DNA of 64,000 nt, taken from Gammaproteobacteria bacterium (lineage in GTDB: Bacteria > Pseudomonadota > Gammaproteobacteria > Steroidobacterales > Woeseiaceae). The stretch is taken from positions 1-64,000 of the forward strand of contig JAOUGX010000013.1 of the NCBI GenBank assembly GCA_029865385.1, in the 5' to 3' direction. Under the pieces are notes generated by a model, which worked only from the letters and a program-made list of their open reading frames with translations, was not told the DNA's origin and searched no databases. This document shows positions 1 to 9,262 of the stretch, one piece after another. Within the stretch, counting starts at the first letter, position 1. Each line of letters opens with the position of its first letter. The translations under genes and the position numbers were made by a program.

Positions 1-1049
1 TGGAGATATCGCTGGCCAACGACGCCGATGCGCAGCAGGTCGAGCGCATGCGCCGCTGCAATCAGCTGATAGCGCAGACAATGGAAGAAATGCGGGAAAT
101 CGCGGACATTGCAGCGATAGATTGCGACTTGATCCGAAGCGGCACTTATCGCGCCGCTGCCGGGTACAGCGGCCGGCGGGCACTCGACCAATACCAGGCT
201 TTCCTCGATGCAGCGAATCTGCCGTATGAGTTGCTCGAACGGGGCGAGCTCGAGAGAAGAATCGGCAGTCGCTTCTATCAACGCGGCCTGTATTCGCCGC
301 ACTGCTATCTGGTGCAGCCCGCCGCACTGATCCGTGGCCTCGCACGACAGCTGCCGCGATCGGTAAGGATCTGTGAACACACGCCGGTCACGCGCCTCAC
401 CCGGCAACGTGATTCCTGGTTGTTGACAACGCCGCAGGCCGAGGTTCGCGCGGTCAGAGTCATTCTTGCGAACAATGCGTTCAGCAAAGGACTCGGCGTC
501 GGTGCGTCGCGAGTAGTGGCAATGTACACCTACGCGGCACTGACCGAACCCTTGCCGCCCGAAATGCTCGCAACTCTTGGCAGCGAATCCAGCTGGGGAC
601 TGTTGCCGGCGCACCGACTGGGCAGCACGCTGCGCCGCACCCTGGATAATCGCCTGCTGATACGGTCTTTTTACGGATATGAACGCGAGGCCGACAGGCA
701 ATTGATCGAAGGCAAGCTCGCGGACAATCTTTCGCGGCGTTTTCCACAGCTCGGTCAGCCCGATTTCGCGTACGTGTGGTCGGGAGCTACCGGCTTCACT
801 TACAACGGCGCGCCCCTGTGGGGCCAGGTCGGCCCGGATCTGTACGTGTCCGCCGGGTGCAACGGTGGTGGCGTCGTCAAAGGAACGCTGTTCGGCAGGC
901 TGTTGGTCGATAGTGTTTTCGGACGGGAAATTCCGGACATGCAGGCATTGTTCGGCAGCGCCAGCTGGATGCCGCCGGAGCCGCTGCGGCGCATCGGATT
1001 TCACGCGATCGCCGCATTGGAGCGGCGCCGCGGAATGGCCGAAGTGTAA
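1..1049 (+). CDS. FAD-dependent oxidoreductase, DAO family (5' end outside window)
   Basis: The frame is open from the left edge without a stop, so the N-terminus, including the expected Rossmann GxGxxG motif, lies outside the window; the ATG at 48 is probably internal. About 349 residues are visible. The C-terminal part has the usual ending of amino-acid or amine oxidases of the DAO fold: a WSGATGFTYNGAPLWG segment followed by LYVSAGCNGGGVVKGT, which in this family contacts the flavin. The family oxidises amines or amino acids with release of peroxide. The substrate cannot be told; gamma-glutamylputrescine oxidase-like enzymes are one option. A 67-bp gap separates it from the NhaC-type antiporter, which may share its transcript. 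Confidence 0.8.
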   Translation, partial: EISLANDADAQQVERMRRCNQLIAQTMEEMREIADIAAIDCDLIRSGTYRAAAGYSGRRALDQYQAFLDAANLPYELLERGELERRIGSRFYQRGLYSPHCYLVQPAALIRGLARQLPRSVRICEHTPVTRLTRQRDSWLLTTPQAEVRAVRVILANNAFSKGLGVGASRVVAMYTYAALTEPLPPEMLATLGSESSWGLLPAHRLGSTLRRTLDNRLLIRSFYGYEREADRQLIEGKLADNLSRRFPQLGQPDFAYVWSGATGFTYNGAPLWGQVGPDLYVSAGCNGGGVVKGTLFGRLLVDSVFGREIPDMQALFGSASWMPPEPLRRIGFHAIAALERRRGMAEV

Positions 1050-1116
1050 GCTGATGTCAAATCCTGTACTTTCAGCGTGGACTGGCTGACAAAACGAAAA
1101 CATCGGGGAGCAGTCC

Positions 1117-2523
1117 GTGGCTGAAGCAGAATCGCTGGGGGTCTTGTCGCTGTTACCGGCAAGTGTGGCAATCGTGCTGGCGTTCCTTACGAGGAACACC
1201 GTGTTCGCACTGTCCGTCGCCTGCATGGTCGGCGTCTTTGCCGCCGGCCAGGGCCTGATGGGTTTTCCGAATTTGCTGAAGAATTCGCTGGGTACGACCG
1301 CCTTCTCCTGGATTTTCCTGCTCGAACTCTTTATCGGCATCACGATCGCGTTCTTTCAGCGCACCGGTGCCATTCGCAACTTCAGCGCCTGGGTTGAAAG
1401 CCTCAATATGAGCCGTGTGCGCGTGCAGCTCGCCGCCTGGATCATGGGCATGTTCGTGTTCTTCAGCGACTACTTCAGTCCGTTGTTTGTCGGCTCGACG
1501 ATGCGCGAGCTGTCGGACCGCTTCAAAGTCTCCCGCGAAAAACTTGCCTATATAGCCGATTCCACCTCCGCGCCGGTCAGTGTGCTGGTGCCGATTACCG
1601 GCTGGGCCGTATTCATCACCGGCCTGCTGATCGGCATGGGACCGATCGTCGACGATACGGCCGCGATGAAAGTATTTTTGTACGCGATTCCCTACAACGT
1701 CTATTCGATTCTCGCGGTCGTCATGGTCGGGATGATTGCCGCGAAGCTCATTCCGGAATTCGGGCCGATGAAAGCGGCCGAAGAAAGAGCACTGACCACC
1801 GGCAAAGTCCTGCGCGACGGTGCACAACCACTGATGTCTGCAGAACTGACCGGCATCCAAGCCTACGAAGGCATAAATACCAGTCTGTTCTGGAACTTCG
1901 TATTGCCTGTGTTGATCGTCATCGGCGTCGCGCTTGGCTCGTTCTTCGTGACCTCGTCTGCGCTGACGATGGAGGCGTTCCTGCTGTCGGTCATCGTCGC
2001 CGCCAGCATCATGCGCATCCAGGGCATTCCATTGTCCGACATTATGGACACGGCAATGGCCGGCGTGAAAGGCGTCATGCCTGCCATTGTGATTCTCGCT
2101 TTCGCTTATGCGCTGAACGACCTTTCGAAAGCGATGGGCACGGCGCACTACATAGTCGCGCAGACAGAAGGCTGGCTTACGCCGGGCCTGTTACCGATGC
2201 TCACGTTCCTGATAGCTGCGTCGATTGCCTTCTCGACCGGCACCTCGTGGGGCACCTTCGCAATCATGATGCCGATCGCGGTACCGATGGCGTTGACGTT
2301 CAGCGGCAATACGCTGGATACCGTGGTCTATGCGACCGTGGCCGCGGTCGCAGGCGGCGGCGTGTTCGGCGACCATTGCTCGCCGCTGTCGGATACGTCG
2401 ATTCTCGCGTCGACCGGCGCCGCATCCGACCACATCGATCACATCCGCACGCAATTACCATACGCGCTGGTGATCGGCGTCATCAGCGTCGCGGCCTACC
2501 TTTGCATCGGCCTGCTGATTTGA
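1117..2523 (+). CDS. Na+/H+ antiporter, NhaC family
   Basis: A 468-residue polytopic membrane protein with about 11-12 hydrophobic segments, the usual length for NhaC-type antiporters. Typical stretches include FFSDYFSPLFVGSTMRELSD near residue 112 and a C-terminal GGGVFGDHCSPLSDTSILAS motif, which is the strongest family signature. The start is GTG, preceded by a good Shine-Dalgarno CGGGGAG at 1104-1110. The family exchanges Na+ for H+, and some members exchange organic substrates, at the inner membrane. It may feed the sodium economy used by the Na+-NQR and the Na+ symporter in this window; that link is inference. It ends 6 bp before the convergent glutathione transferase gene. Confidence 0.88.
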   Translation: MAEAESLGVLSLLPASVAIVLAFLTRNTVFALSVACMVGVFAAGQGLMGFPNLLKNSLGTTAFSWIFLLELFIGITIAFFQRTGAIRNFSAWVESLNMSRVRVQLAAWIMGMFVFFSDYFSPLFVGSTMRELSDRFKVSREKLAYIADSTSAPVSVLVPITGWAVFITGLLIGMGPIVDDTAAMKVFLYAIPYNVYSILAVVMVGMIAAKLIPEFGPMKAAEERALTTGKVLRDGAQPLMSAELTGIQAYEGINTSLFWNFVLPVLIVIGVALGSFFVTSSALTMEAFLLSVIVAASIMRIQGIPLSDIMDTAMAGVKGVMPAIVILAFAYALNDLSKAMGTAHYIVAQTEGWLTPGLLPMLTFLIAASIAFSTGTSWGTFAIMMPIAVPMALTFSGNTLDTVVYATVAAVAGGGVFGDHCSPLSDTSILASTGAASDHIDHIRTQLPYALVIGVISVAAYLCIGLLI

Positions 2524-2529
2524 TTTGCA

Positions 2530-3150
2530 TTATTCAAACGGACAGGCGAGGAATTCCGGCAGGGCTTCTGCTTTTTCGCCGAAGCGCGCCAACCCCTCGA
2601 ATTCGTCGAGCGGCGCTGCTTCCGGCCGGATGTGCCGGACGAATCGCCACGCCACCGCCACACTGACATCGGCCTGCGTAATACGTGCGCCGGCCAGCCA
2701 GCGCTTGCCGTTGGCAACGTGTTCACTCAGCAGATGCAATGCACCGGCAAGCTGCTGGTCGACGCGCACAATCCACGGTTCGTGCTGCAGTTCGATCGGC
2801 CGCTGCTTCGTCTCGTAGATAAAAGCCACGGTTTTCTCCATTGCTATCAGTGAGATGCCGACCAGCTGCAGAACCCTTCGTCTTGCGGCCGGATCCGCCG
2901 GCATCAGGCTGCGCTCGGCCGGACCGATGCTTTCGAAGTAGTCGATGATCAGGGTCGAATCGACCAACACCACGCCGTCATCGCAAACCAGCGTCGGCAC
3001 CTTGACCAGCGGATTGATTTTGCGGATATCGTCGTAGTTGCGAAACACCGAAAGCGGCCGGTGCTCATAGGCCAGTCCGAGAAACTGCGCTGTAATGGCA
3101 GCACGCCGTACGAAAGGCGAGTCGAGCATTCCAATTAGCTGCACAAGCAT
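2530..3150 (-). CDS. glutathione S-transferase family protein
   Basis: 206 residues, typical for cytosolic glutathione transferases. The N-terminal thioredoxin-like domain (about residues 1-80) has a MLDSPFVRRAAI active-site start, the cis-proline region NPLVKVPTLVCDDG and the glutathione-contacting DSTLIIDYFE. The C-terminal helical domain carries the ITQADVSVAVAW motif. The family conjugates or reduces electrophiles with glutathione. No neighbour suggests a specific substrate. It is transcribed convergently with the NhaC gene. Confidence 0.85.
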   Translation of the reverse strand: MLVQLIGMLDSPFVRRAAITAQFLGLAYEHRPLSVFRNYDDIRKINPLVKVPTLVCDDGVVLVDSTLIIDYFESIGPAERSLMPADPAARRRVLQLVGISLIAMEKTVAFIYETKQRPIELQHEPWIVRVDQQLAGALHLLSEHVANGKRWLAGARITQADVSVAVAWRFVRHIRPEAAPLDEFEGLARFGEKAEALPEFLACPFE

Positions 3151-3196
3151 TCTCCTATTGATACGAATTTCGACCCATAACGGAACCGGCCGTTGC

Positions 3197-3282
3197 CGTC
3201 ATTGCGAGGAGCGGAGCGACGAAGCAATCGCGCGGCGCATTGGCGAGATTGTAGAGATTGCTTCGCTGCGCTCGCAATGACG
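3197..3282. repeat. REP-like palindromic intergenic repeat
   Basis: An imperfect inverted repeat. The left arm (3197-3229) starts CGTCATTGCGAGGAGCGGAG and ends GAAGCAATC. The right arm (3256-3282) is its near reverse complement, GATTGCTTCG through GCAATGACG. The arms flank about 26 bp. This CGTCATTGCGAG...GAAGCAATC design is a widespread extragenic palindrome in bacterial genomes. It lies between the glutathione transferase gene and the end of the symporter gene, both on the minus strand. Confidence 0.85.
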
Positions 3283-3298
3283 TTTGATAGCTCGTAGT

Positions 3299-4756
3299 TC
3301 ACTGAAACATCTGCAGATCTTCGTCCTTGCTGTGCTCGGTCATTAATGAGACCACGACGAGCACCGGCAAGCCGACAACCCAGCCGGCGTAGGATGCCGC
3401 GAATCCATAGGGTTCGCCCGCAATGGTCCACCCGATAGCAAGGCCGCCGCCGGCCAGCATGCTCCAGAAGGCGCCGCTCGCGGTAGTACGCGGCCAGAAG
3501 AGCAGGCCCAGCATCGGGAAGAAAATACCGGCGGCGCCGAAAGTGTATGCGTACAGAATGAGATCCAGCACGTTGGGAACCAGGTAAGCGATACCTATAG
3601 CCAGCACGCCGAGAACGATCGTCGAGGTTCGCGCTACGTTGACCAGGGACTTCTCGCTGGCATCGGGTTTCAGGTGTTTGCGGTACACATCGTTGGTGAA
3701 GATCGCGACCGGACCGATCAGGCAGGAGTCTGCCGAAGACATGACAGCGGCGATGTAGGCGGCAATGACTATACCGGTGAGCCCTGCCGGCAGCAGCTCC
3801 ATTATGACGGTCGGCGTCGCGAGCTCCGCATCGGCGAGATCCGGAAACAACATGCGCGCGATGAGTCCGATCAGTGTGCTGCCGATCGCGAACAGAGGCC
3901 ACTCGATGGGCACACCGGTCAGCAGGAATGCGCGGCGCGCGGTCTTCTCATCGCGTGCCGCGATGATGCGTTGCATGCCCGCAATCGAGATGAACCAGAT
4001 CGGGAAGATCGCGAAAAACCAGCCAACCATCTGTTTCCAGCTGACCGCCGTCCAGTCGACCAGGCTCGCCGTTTCAGGGGCCGCGCTGAAATGCGCAACG
4101 ATGCCATCCCAGCCACCGACCTTGTAAAGACCTATCGGTACCGCGATGAAAATTATGCCGATCATCAGCACGAACATCTGGAACACGTCGGTGTAGATCA
4201 CCGCCTTGAGGCCGCCAAGTGCCGTGTACGCGAGAATAATTGCGCCGGACAGCACGACCGCCAGCGTGAGGTTCATTTCGAGCGTGACCTGCAGCAGTTT
4301 GCCACCGGCGATGATCTGGCCACCGACAAAAGTGAACCATGCGAGGCCGATGACGACGGCGGCAAGCGTGCCGGTACGCCGGTCGAATCGCGACTCGAAC
4401 AGGTCACCGGTAGTCAGGCCTTTGACCTTGTCGGCCCAACGTTTGACCTTCGGCACCATCAGGAACGACACCATGACGATGCTCAGCCCCGAAACAGCGA
4501 TCAGCCATGACCCTGAAATGCCCAGCGTGAATCCCAGGCCGCCCATGGCGATGCTGAATCCGCCGCCGAGATCCGTCGCGGCGGTACTCGACGTCGTCTG
4601 GACCAGGTTCATGTCGCGGCCGGCGGCAAGAAAGGACTCGCTTTCGCCGTCGCCCTCGCTGCCAGCGGCGGTACGCGCGACGTGTACGCCTATCCAGAGC
4701 AGCACGGCGAAGTAGAGACCCATGGCAATGAAGTCAAGCAGGTGCAATGAGGTCAT
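3299..4756 (-). CDS. sodium:solute symporter family protein (SSS)
   Basis: 485 residues with about 13 transmembrane segments, the normal size for the SSS/SLC5 family. Recognisable stretches are TSSTAATDLGGGFSIAMGGL in the first third, where the family binds Na+, and IVIAAYIAAVMSSADSCLIG near residue 330, the classic SSS signature with Ser-Ser-Ala-Asp. It imports a solute by Na+ symport across the inner membrane; the substrate is not readable. The start is supported by an AAGGAG box about 10 bp upstream on the minus strand. The gene follows the peptidase and oxygenase genes at 4775-6582 with an 18-bp gap and is probably in the same operon. Confidence 0.88.
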   Translation of the reverse strand: MTSLHLLDFIAMGLYFAVLLWIGVHVARTAAGSEGDGESESFLAAGRDMNLVQTTSSTAATDLGGGFSIAMGGLGFTLGISGSWLIAVSGLSIVMVSFLMVPKVKRWADKVKGLTTGDLFESRFDRRTGTLAAVVIGLAWFTFVGGQIIAGGKLLQVTLEMNLTLAVVLSGAIILAYTALGGLKAVIYTDVFQMFVLMIGIIFIAVPIGLYKVGGWDGIVAHFSAAPETASLVDWTAVSWKQMVGWFFAIFPIWFISIAGMQRIIAARDEKTARRAFLLTGVPIEWPLFAIGSTLIGLIARMLFPDLADAELATPTVIMELLPAGLTGIVIAAYIAAVMSSADSCLIGPVAIFTNDVYRKHLKPDASEKSLVNVARTSTIVLGVLAIGIAYLVPNVLDLILYAYTFGAAGIFFPMLGLLFWPRTTASGAFWSMLAGGGLAIGWTIAGEPYGFAASYAGWVVGLPVLVVVSLMTEHSKDEDLQMFQ

Positions 4757-4774
4757 GAAACGTCGCTCCTTTTC

Positions 4775-5542
4775 TTATTGGTTGGCATTCAGTTTCGCCG
4801 TAGAGGCCTCGGGAAAGAAACGTGCGGGACTCGGCGACAATGTCAGCCAGAAATCACACTGGCTCTTGAAAGCGACGCCGGGAAAGTCCTTACCCAGACC
4901 GAGCAGGTCGACGATCAGCTGAAAATGCAGGTGCGGCGGCCAGTTGCCATTCTCCGGCGGGCTTCCGAGCAATGCCAGCGGATCACCGGCGCCGACCGCC
5001 TGTCCTTCACGCAATTCGGAAATGCTGTTCAGGTTCAGGTGCCCGTACAGCGAATAAAATACGCTCTGCCCTGCCCGATGCTTCAAAACCAGCATCGGTC
5101 CGTAATCCAGTTCCAGTTTATTGTTGGCGACGATGACGATCTCGCCATCGAGCGGCGTACAAACCCTCGTGCCCGCAACGCAGAACAGGTCGATGCCCAT
5201 GTGCACCGTACGGCTCTCGTTCGAGTCACCGCCGGCGAAATTCTCGTTATTGTAGAGCTCGCGATCCTCGCCATAGCGGCCAAAACTGTATCCCGTGCCA
5301 GCGGCCCGCATCGCATTGTCGATCAGGCTGCCAAGCTCGTTGACACTCAGTCCACGAAGCGGCTTGCCGAACATTCGGCTTTGCGCGGACAGGTCGAGCA
5401 CGATGGCTTTGCCGTCCGTTTCGATGATGGTCGCTGGATTGCACTCCGTAGACTGCAGGTAACGCATGACCTCCTGCAGTCCGTCGACCGGCACTTTTCC
5501 CTGCGAGTGCCGACGCATGCTGCGCTTTACGGGACTGTTCAT
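4775..5542 (-). CDS. M23-family metallopeptidase domain protein
   Basis: I start the gene at the ATG at 5542 (255 aa) because it overlaps the stop of the upstream oxygenase gene in an ATGA tetranucleotide; a longer frame to 5635 would run deep into that gene. The C-terminal half is a LytM/M23 peptidase fold: HMGIDLF supplies the first His and the Asp of the zinc site, and PPHLHFQ supplies the HxH motif. The family cleaves peptidoglycan cross-links. No signal peptide is visible, which is unusual for a cell-wall enzyme, so the domain may act on a small cytoplasmic substrate. Similar M23 domains occur beside or fused to aminotransferases. Confidence 0.8.
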   Translation of the reverse strand: MNSPVKRSMRRHSQGKVPVDGLQEVMRYLQSTECNPATIIETDGKAIVLDLSAQSRMFGKPLRGLSVNELGSLIDNAMRAAGTGYSFGRYGEDRELYNNENFAGGDSNESRTVHMGIDLFCVAGTRVCTPLDGEIVIVANNKLELDYGPMLVLKHRAGQSVFYSLYGHLNLNSISELREGQAVGAGDPLALLGSPPENGNWPPHLHFQLIVDLLGLGKDFPGVAFKSQCDFWLTLSPSPARFFPEASTAKLNANQ

Positions 5543-6582
5543 GCCTGGTCGCCGGTCCGGTATTGCGCGATTTGCACTTCGGCGCCGTAATCTGCGTAAT
5601 CTCCGTCGGTACGCTTGCCGCGGAATTCGCCCCATTGAATCGTTGTATACGCAGCTGGCCGAGCAGCCGAAATCGTGCAGGGCAAAGGGCTTACCCGGGT
5701 GCTTGCCGCGGGGTTGTAGAAAAACGGCAGGCTATAGCGATCCCGGTTTTGCATGGCCAGAACGCGATGCATCGCTGCACGGTAATAGTCGTTCGACCAG
5801 ACCTGCATCATGTCGCCGGTGTTGATAACAAACGCGCCTTTGGTCGGCAACACACCGTACCACTGGCCGTCCTTGTGCACCTGCAAACCGCCGACTTCGT
5901 CCTGCAGCAATACGGTCAGCGCACCGGCATCGGTATGATGATGTACGCCCCTGTCCGCAATCGGCTTGTGCACAAGGCTCGATTTCTCCAGTGGATCACG
6001 CACCGGATAGCAGTTGAGCCGCAGGAAACCCGTGTGTGTGCCGACAAAATCGTTGTGCAGGTAGTCGGGCGGCAGATCCAGGCCGACACAGAATGCTTCC
6101 AGCAGTTTCAGCGACAGTGCCGCGCAAGCCTCGAAATACGCGAGCATGATCTCTTTGAACTCCCCATCGACATGCGGCCAGCGATTCTCGCAGCCGTAGA
6201 TCGGGTCGACGCCCGGCATCGTGAAATCGAATACTTCCTTCTTGTCGCGCTGGTTCTTCGTCAGCTCGTTGTTGTAATACCCCCAGGGGTTTTCGCGGGT
6301 GCGCAGGATCGATTGCTTGGTGTCGTCCGGCAATGCAAAGAACCGGCGCGTCTGACACCAGGCGTCCTCGATAAGCTGATCGGCAACACCGTGATTGACG
6401 ACCTGGAAGAAGCCCCATTCCCGGCTCGCCCTGGCGATGGCATCGACCGCAGGACTTGCGATCGCATCACGAGCGTCGCCGGCACTCACGAGCCCGGAGA
6501 TGTCTATAACAGGGACCTGGTCATCCAGCGCGAAATCGGCAACGGGATGAAGATCAAGATCCTGGGACGAATTCGAGACCAA
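5539..6582 (-). CDS. 2-oxoglutarate/Fe(II) oxygenase, isopenicillin N synthase-like
   Basis: 347 residues. The N-terminal DIOX_N region begins VPVIDISGL and has WGFFQVVNHGV. The catalytic jelly roll has HHHTDAGALTVLLQDEVGGL, giving the HxD of the iron triad, then HRVLA with the distal His, and RYSLPFFYNP with the Arg-x-Ser pair that binds the 2-oxoglutarate carboxylate. Length and order match plant- and fungus-like 2OG oxygenases in bacteria. The substrate is unknown. The stop overlaps the start of the M23 gene (ATGA), so the two are translationally coupled and probably act together. The C-terminal 40 residues are less conserved in character. Confidence 0.85.
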   Translation of the reverse strand: MVSNSSQDLDLHPVADFALDDQVPVIDISGLVSAGDARDAIASPAVDAIARASREWGFFQVVNHGVADQLIEDAWCQTRRFFALPDDTKQSILRTRENPWGYYNNELTKNQRDKKEVFDFTMPGVDPIYGCENRWPHVDGEFKEIMLAYFEACAALSLKLLEAFCVGLDLPPDYLHNDFVGTHTGFLRLNCYPVRDPLEKSSLVHKPIADRGVHHHTDAGALTVLLQDEVGGLQVHKDGQWYGVLPTKGAFVINTGDMMQVWSNDYYRAAMHRVLAMQNRDRYSLPFFYNPAASTRVSPLPCTISAARPAAYTTIQWGEFRGKRTDGDYADYGAEVQIAQYRTGDQA

Positions 6583-6670
6583 AAGAAGCTCCGGGTTCTA
6601 TTCCAAAGGTACTGAGAGATTACAGGCAAATGCCAGTGGATTCGCATATTGTGGGCCTTGCAACTACCGT

Positions 6671-6691
6671 GGCACTCAATGCTAGAGTGCC
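6671..6691. promoter_or_regulatory. 7-7-7 dyad in a divergent promoter region
   Basis: GGCACTC, 7 bp, then GAGTGCC form a perfect dyad in the 154-bp gap between the divergent oxygenase and amidohydrolase genes, 46 bp upstream of the amidohydrolase start. Position and symmetry suit an operator, but no regulator gene is nearby and the match could be chance. Confidence 0.3.
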
Positions 6692-6736
6692 GTGCACAAT
6701 GTCTGTGCGCCATCCTCACCTATCCCGGAAAACATC

Positions 6737-8818
6737 ATGAAGACAATGGTTTACACGAAGAGTGTGTTTTCGATTTTGCTGGCCGCTATCGCGGCCGGCT
6801 GCGGAAAGAACAACACCGGCGACGAGAGCGCTCACGTAGCCAGCGGAGATCCTGTCGGCGAAATCGCCGAATACGAGTGGGTTTCCGAAGGCACGCCGGC
6901 AGGCCGGCACCGTGTCGTGCGAACCGGCGATGGCCGCATCAGTACCGACCTGTTCGTGCACTGGAACAATCGCGAATACACAGTGAAGGACGAGCTGCAG
7001 CTTGACGCGAACGGACTTACCAGGAGCCAGCGCATTACCGGTACCTCGCCTTTCGGCGCGCCTATCGACGAATCCTTCTCGATCGTTGATGGCGTGGCGA
7101 GCTGGAAGAGTGTTGGTGAAAGCGGCTCGACGAGCGCTGCTGCCGGTGGAATCTACTTGCCGAACGAGATGGGTTCGGTCGAATCCATCGGTGCACTTGT
7201 ACGCGCGGCTTTGAAAAATATCGACGGGCAACAGGAGCTGATTCCGTCCGGGACGGCAACCGTAAGGAAAGTCAAGGAACTCACTGTCGGCGGGGACCCG
7301 GGTGATGCTGTCGTATCGCTGTACAGCATTGCGGGCATCGGTTTCACGCCATCCTATGTGTGGATGGATCAGGATCTGCAGGTTTTCGCGCTCGATTTCG
7401 GCGGCTTCATGGGCATGGCCCGGAAAGGATTCGGCGAAGATGTGCTGGAACTTCTCAGCGCCGAGCAATCGAAGTCCGAAGCGACATACTTCGAGGAGAT
7501 TTCACCCGGCCTGTCGAACCGACTGGCACAGCCTCTGATTATCCGGAACGTCGACGTCGTCGACGTCGAAAACGGTTCGCTGCGGAAAAGTCAGAATGTA
7601 GTGATTGCTAACGGACACATCCGGGAATTATCGAATGCGCCGGTGGCGGCAGACAATGCGATGGTCATCGACGGCACTGGTAAGACGCTGATGCCGGGCC
7701 TGTGGGACATGCACGGTCATTTCGGCATATCCGAAGGGATTCTGAATATCGCCGGTGGTATCACCAGTGTGCGCGACGTCGGTAACGTACACGACAGGAT
7801 GATGGAAATGACGGAGAAATTTGCCTCCGGTGCGGTCATCGGCCCGCACACTTACCGCTCCGGTTTCATCGACAAGGCAAGCCCTTATGCAACCGGCGAT
7901 ACCGTAGAAACATTGCAGCAAGCGCTCGATCGGGTGGACTGGTATGCAGATCGCGGTTACATACAGATCAAATTGTACAGCTCGATCGATCCGGCCTGGG
8001 TGGAACCCATCGCCAAACGCACGCACGCGCGCAACATGCGCCTGTCCGGCCACATCCCGGCGTTCATGTCGGCGGAACAGGCAGTGCGCGCCGGCTATGA
8101 CGAAATCCAGCACATCAACATGGTGTTCCTGAATTTCCTCGCCGGCGATCGCGAAGACACACGGCAGCAGATTCGCTTTACGCTTTACGGCGACAAAGCC
8201 GGCGAGCTCGATCTCGATGGCGCGGAAGCCGAGGCATTTTTCAAATTGCTTAAGGAACGTGACGTCGTCATAGATCCGACAGCCGCTATTTTCGATACGC
8301 AACTGGTCCACAAAGCCGGCGAGCCCGATCCTACTTTCGCCGCCATTGTCGAGCACCTGCCCTTGTCCGTCAGCCGCAGTCTCTACAATCCGGAATTCGA
8401 GATCAACGAAAGCAATGAGGCTGCATGGAAGAAGTCGCAGCTCAACGCGATGAAGATGCTGAGAAAACTCTACGACAAAGGTATCCGGATCGTGCCTGGC
8501 AGCGACAGCTTGCCGGGATTCACGATCCACCGGGAGCTCGAAGTCTATGCGGAGGCCGGCATTCCGCATGCCGCGGTATTGCGTATCGCAACGCTGGATT
8601 CGGCTGCCGTGGTCGGTGCCGCGAACCGCAGCGGCTCGATAAGAGTGGGCAAGGAGGCCGACCTGGTATTGCTGGATGGCAATCCACTCGAAGACATCAG
8701 CGCGATCCGGCGGGCTGTGGCGGTGATCAAGGGCGGTTACCTGTACCGGCCGGACGAACTCTATGCCGCGGTCGGCGTGACGCCGTTCGTACAGTCGCTG
8801 CCGGCGCGCAGCAACTGA
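6737..8818 (+). CDS. amidohydrolase family lipoprotein
   Basis: The start at 6737 gives a lipoprotein signal peptide, MKTMVYTKSVF..LLAAIAAGC, with the lipobox Cys about 20 residues in; the upstream in-frame ATG at 6692 would spoil this. The mature protein of about 670 residues has an N-terminal beta-rich region of about 250 residues, then an amidohydrolase barrel starting at GLWDMHGHFG (metal-binding HxH) with GGITSVRDVGN, SGHIPAFMSAEQAV and the late metal Asp region IVPGSDSLPG. It ends with the usual VGKEADLVLLDGNPLED. It is probably a membrane-anchored periplasmic hydrolase of cyclic amides or dipeptides; substrate unknown. Confidence 0.82.
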   Translation: MKTMVYTKSVFSILLAAIAAGCGKNNTGDESAHVASGDPVGEIAEYEWVSEGTPAGRHRVVRTGDGRISTDLFVHWNNREYTVKDELQLDANGLTRSQRITGTSPFGAPIDESFSIVDGVASWKSVGESGSTSAAAGGIYLPNEMGSVESIGALVRAALKNIDGQQELIPSGTATVRKVKELTVGGDPGDAVVSLYSIAGIGFTPSYVWMDQDLQVFALDFGGFMGMARKGFGEDVLELLSAEQSKSEATYFEEISPGLSNRLAQPLIIRNVDVVDVENGSLRKSQNVVIANGHIRELSNAPVAADNAMVIDGTGKTLMPGLWDMHGHFGISEGILNIAGGITSVRDVGNVHDRMMEMTEKFASGAVIGPHTYRSGFIDKASPYATGDTVETLQQALDRVDWYADRGYIQIKLYSSIDPAWVEPIAKRTHARNMRLSGHIPAFMSAEQAVRAGYDEIQHINMVFLNFLAGDREDTRQQIRFTLYGDKAGELDLDGAEAEAFFKLLKERDVVIDPTAAIFDTQLVHKAGEPDPTFAAIVEHLPLSVSRSLYNPEFEINESNEAAWKKSQLNAMKMLRKLYDKGIRIVPGSDSLPGFTIHRELEVYAEAGIPHAAVLRIATLDSAAVVGAANRSGSIRVGKEADLVLLDGNPLEDISAIRRAVAVIKGGYLYRPDELYAAVGVTPFVQSLPARSN

Positions 8819-8837
8819 CGAACGGCAGCCTCACCGT

Positions 8838-9038
8838 TCACGACTGGCGGATGCAACGCAGCGCCAGTGTTCCGTCCGGTGCCATCACGTAGCGGTTCAG
8901 GCGCCAGTTGACCAGGAAACTGCCTGTCTCATCCGGATTGGCGTGAACCCGGATATCCTGCTCTTTCACCGGCAACCGCAGGTGCTTGCTCAAAAGACCG
9001 GCGATGCTCGGTTTTTCTGCTGCTATCACGATATCCAT
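8838..9038 (-). CDS. small protein of unknown function (66 aa)
   Basis: The ATG at 9038 is preceded by a perfect AGGAGG box 5 bp upstream on the minus strand, which decides this start over a longer frame to 9128. The product begins MDIVIAAEKPSIAGLLSKHL, has no signal peptide or Cys pairs, and ends RCIRQS. I do not recognise the family. It is convergent with the amidohydrolase gene, 19 bp away. Confidence 0.6.
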   Translation of the reverse strand: MDIVIAAEKPSIAGLLSKHLRLPVKEQDIRVHANPDETGSFLVNWRLNRYVMAPDGTLALRCIRQS

Positions 9039-9262
9039 ATTGACCTCCTGTCCTGTGCGGCAACCAGACGACTTGCATGGATTGCCGGTCACTTTCGACT
9101 GCAGGATAGCCTCAGGCCTCTTAACCAAAGCTGAAAAATAGGTGAACCGTGCCTGAATCCGGCTGCATCAATGCCTCAACGCGGCTGCGCGAAATCGTAG
9201 TAGGGGCGAAGGCCACCCTGTAAATCTTTGCGGGACACGCAGTGAATATTGAAAATATGGCC

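Noticed and set aside
1153-2148. 331-residue open frame antisense to the NhaC antiporter
   Set aside because: His/Arg/Asp-rich mirror of a membrane protein, a usual artefact opposite hydrophobic genes.
3674-4510. 278-residue open frame antisense to the sodium symporter
   Set aside because: Same kind of mirror frame with no hydrophobic pattern or motif.
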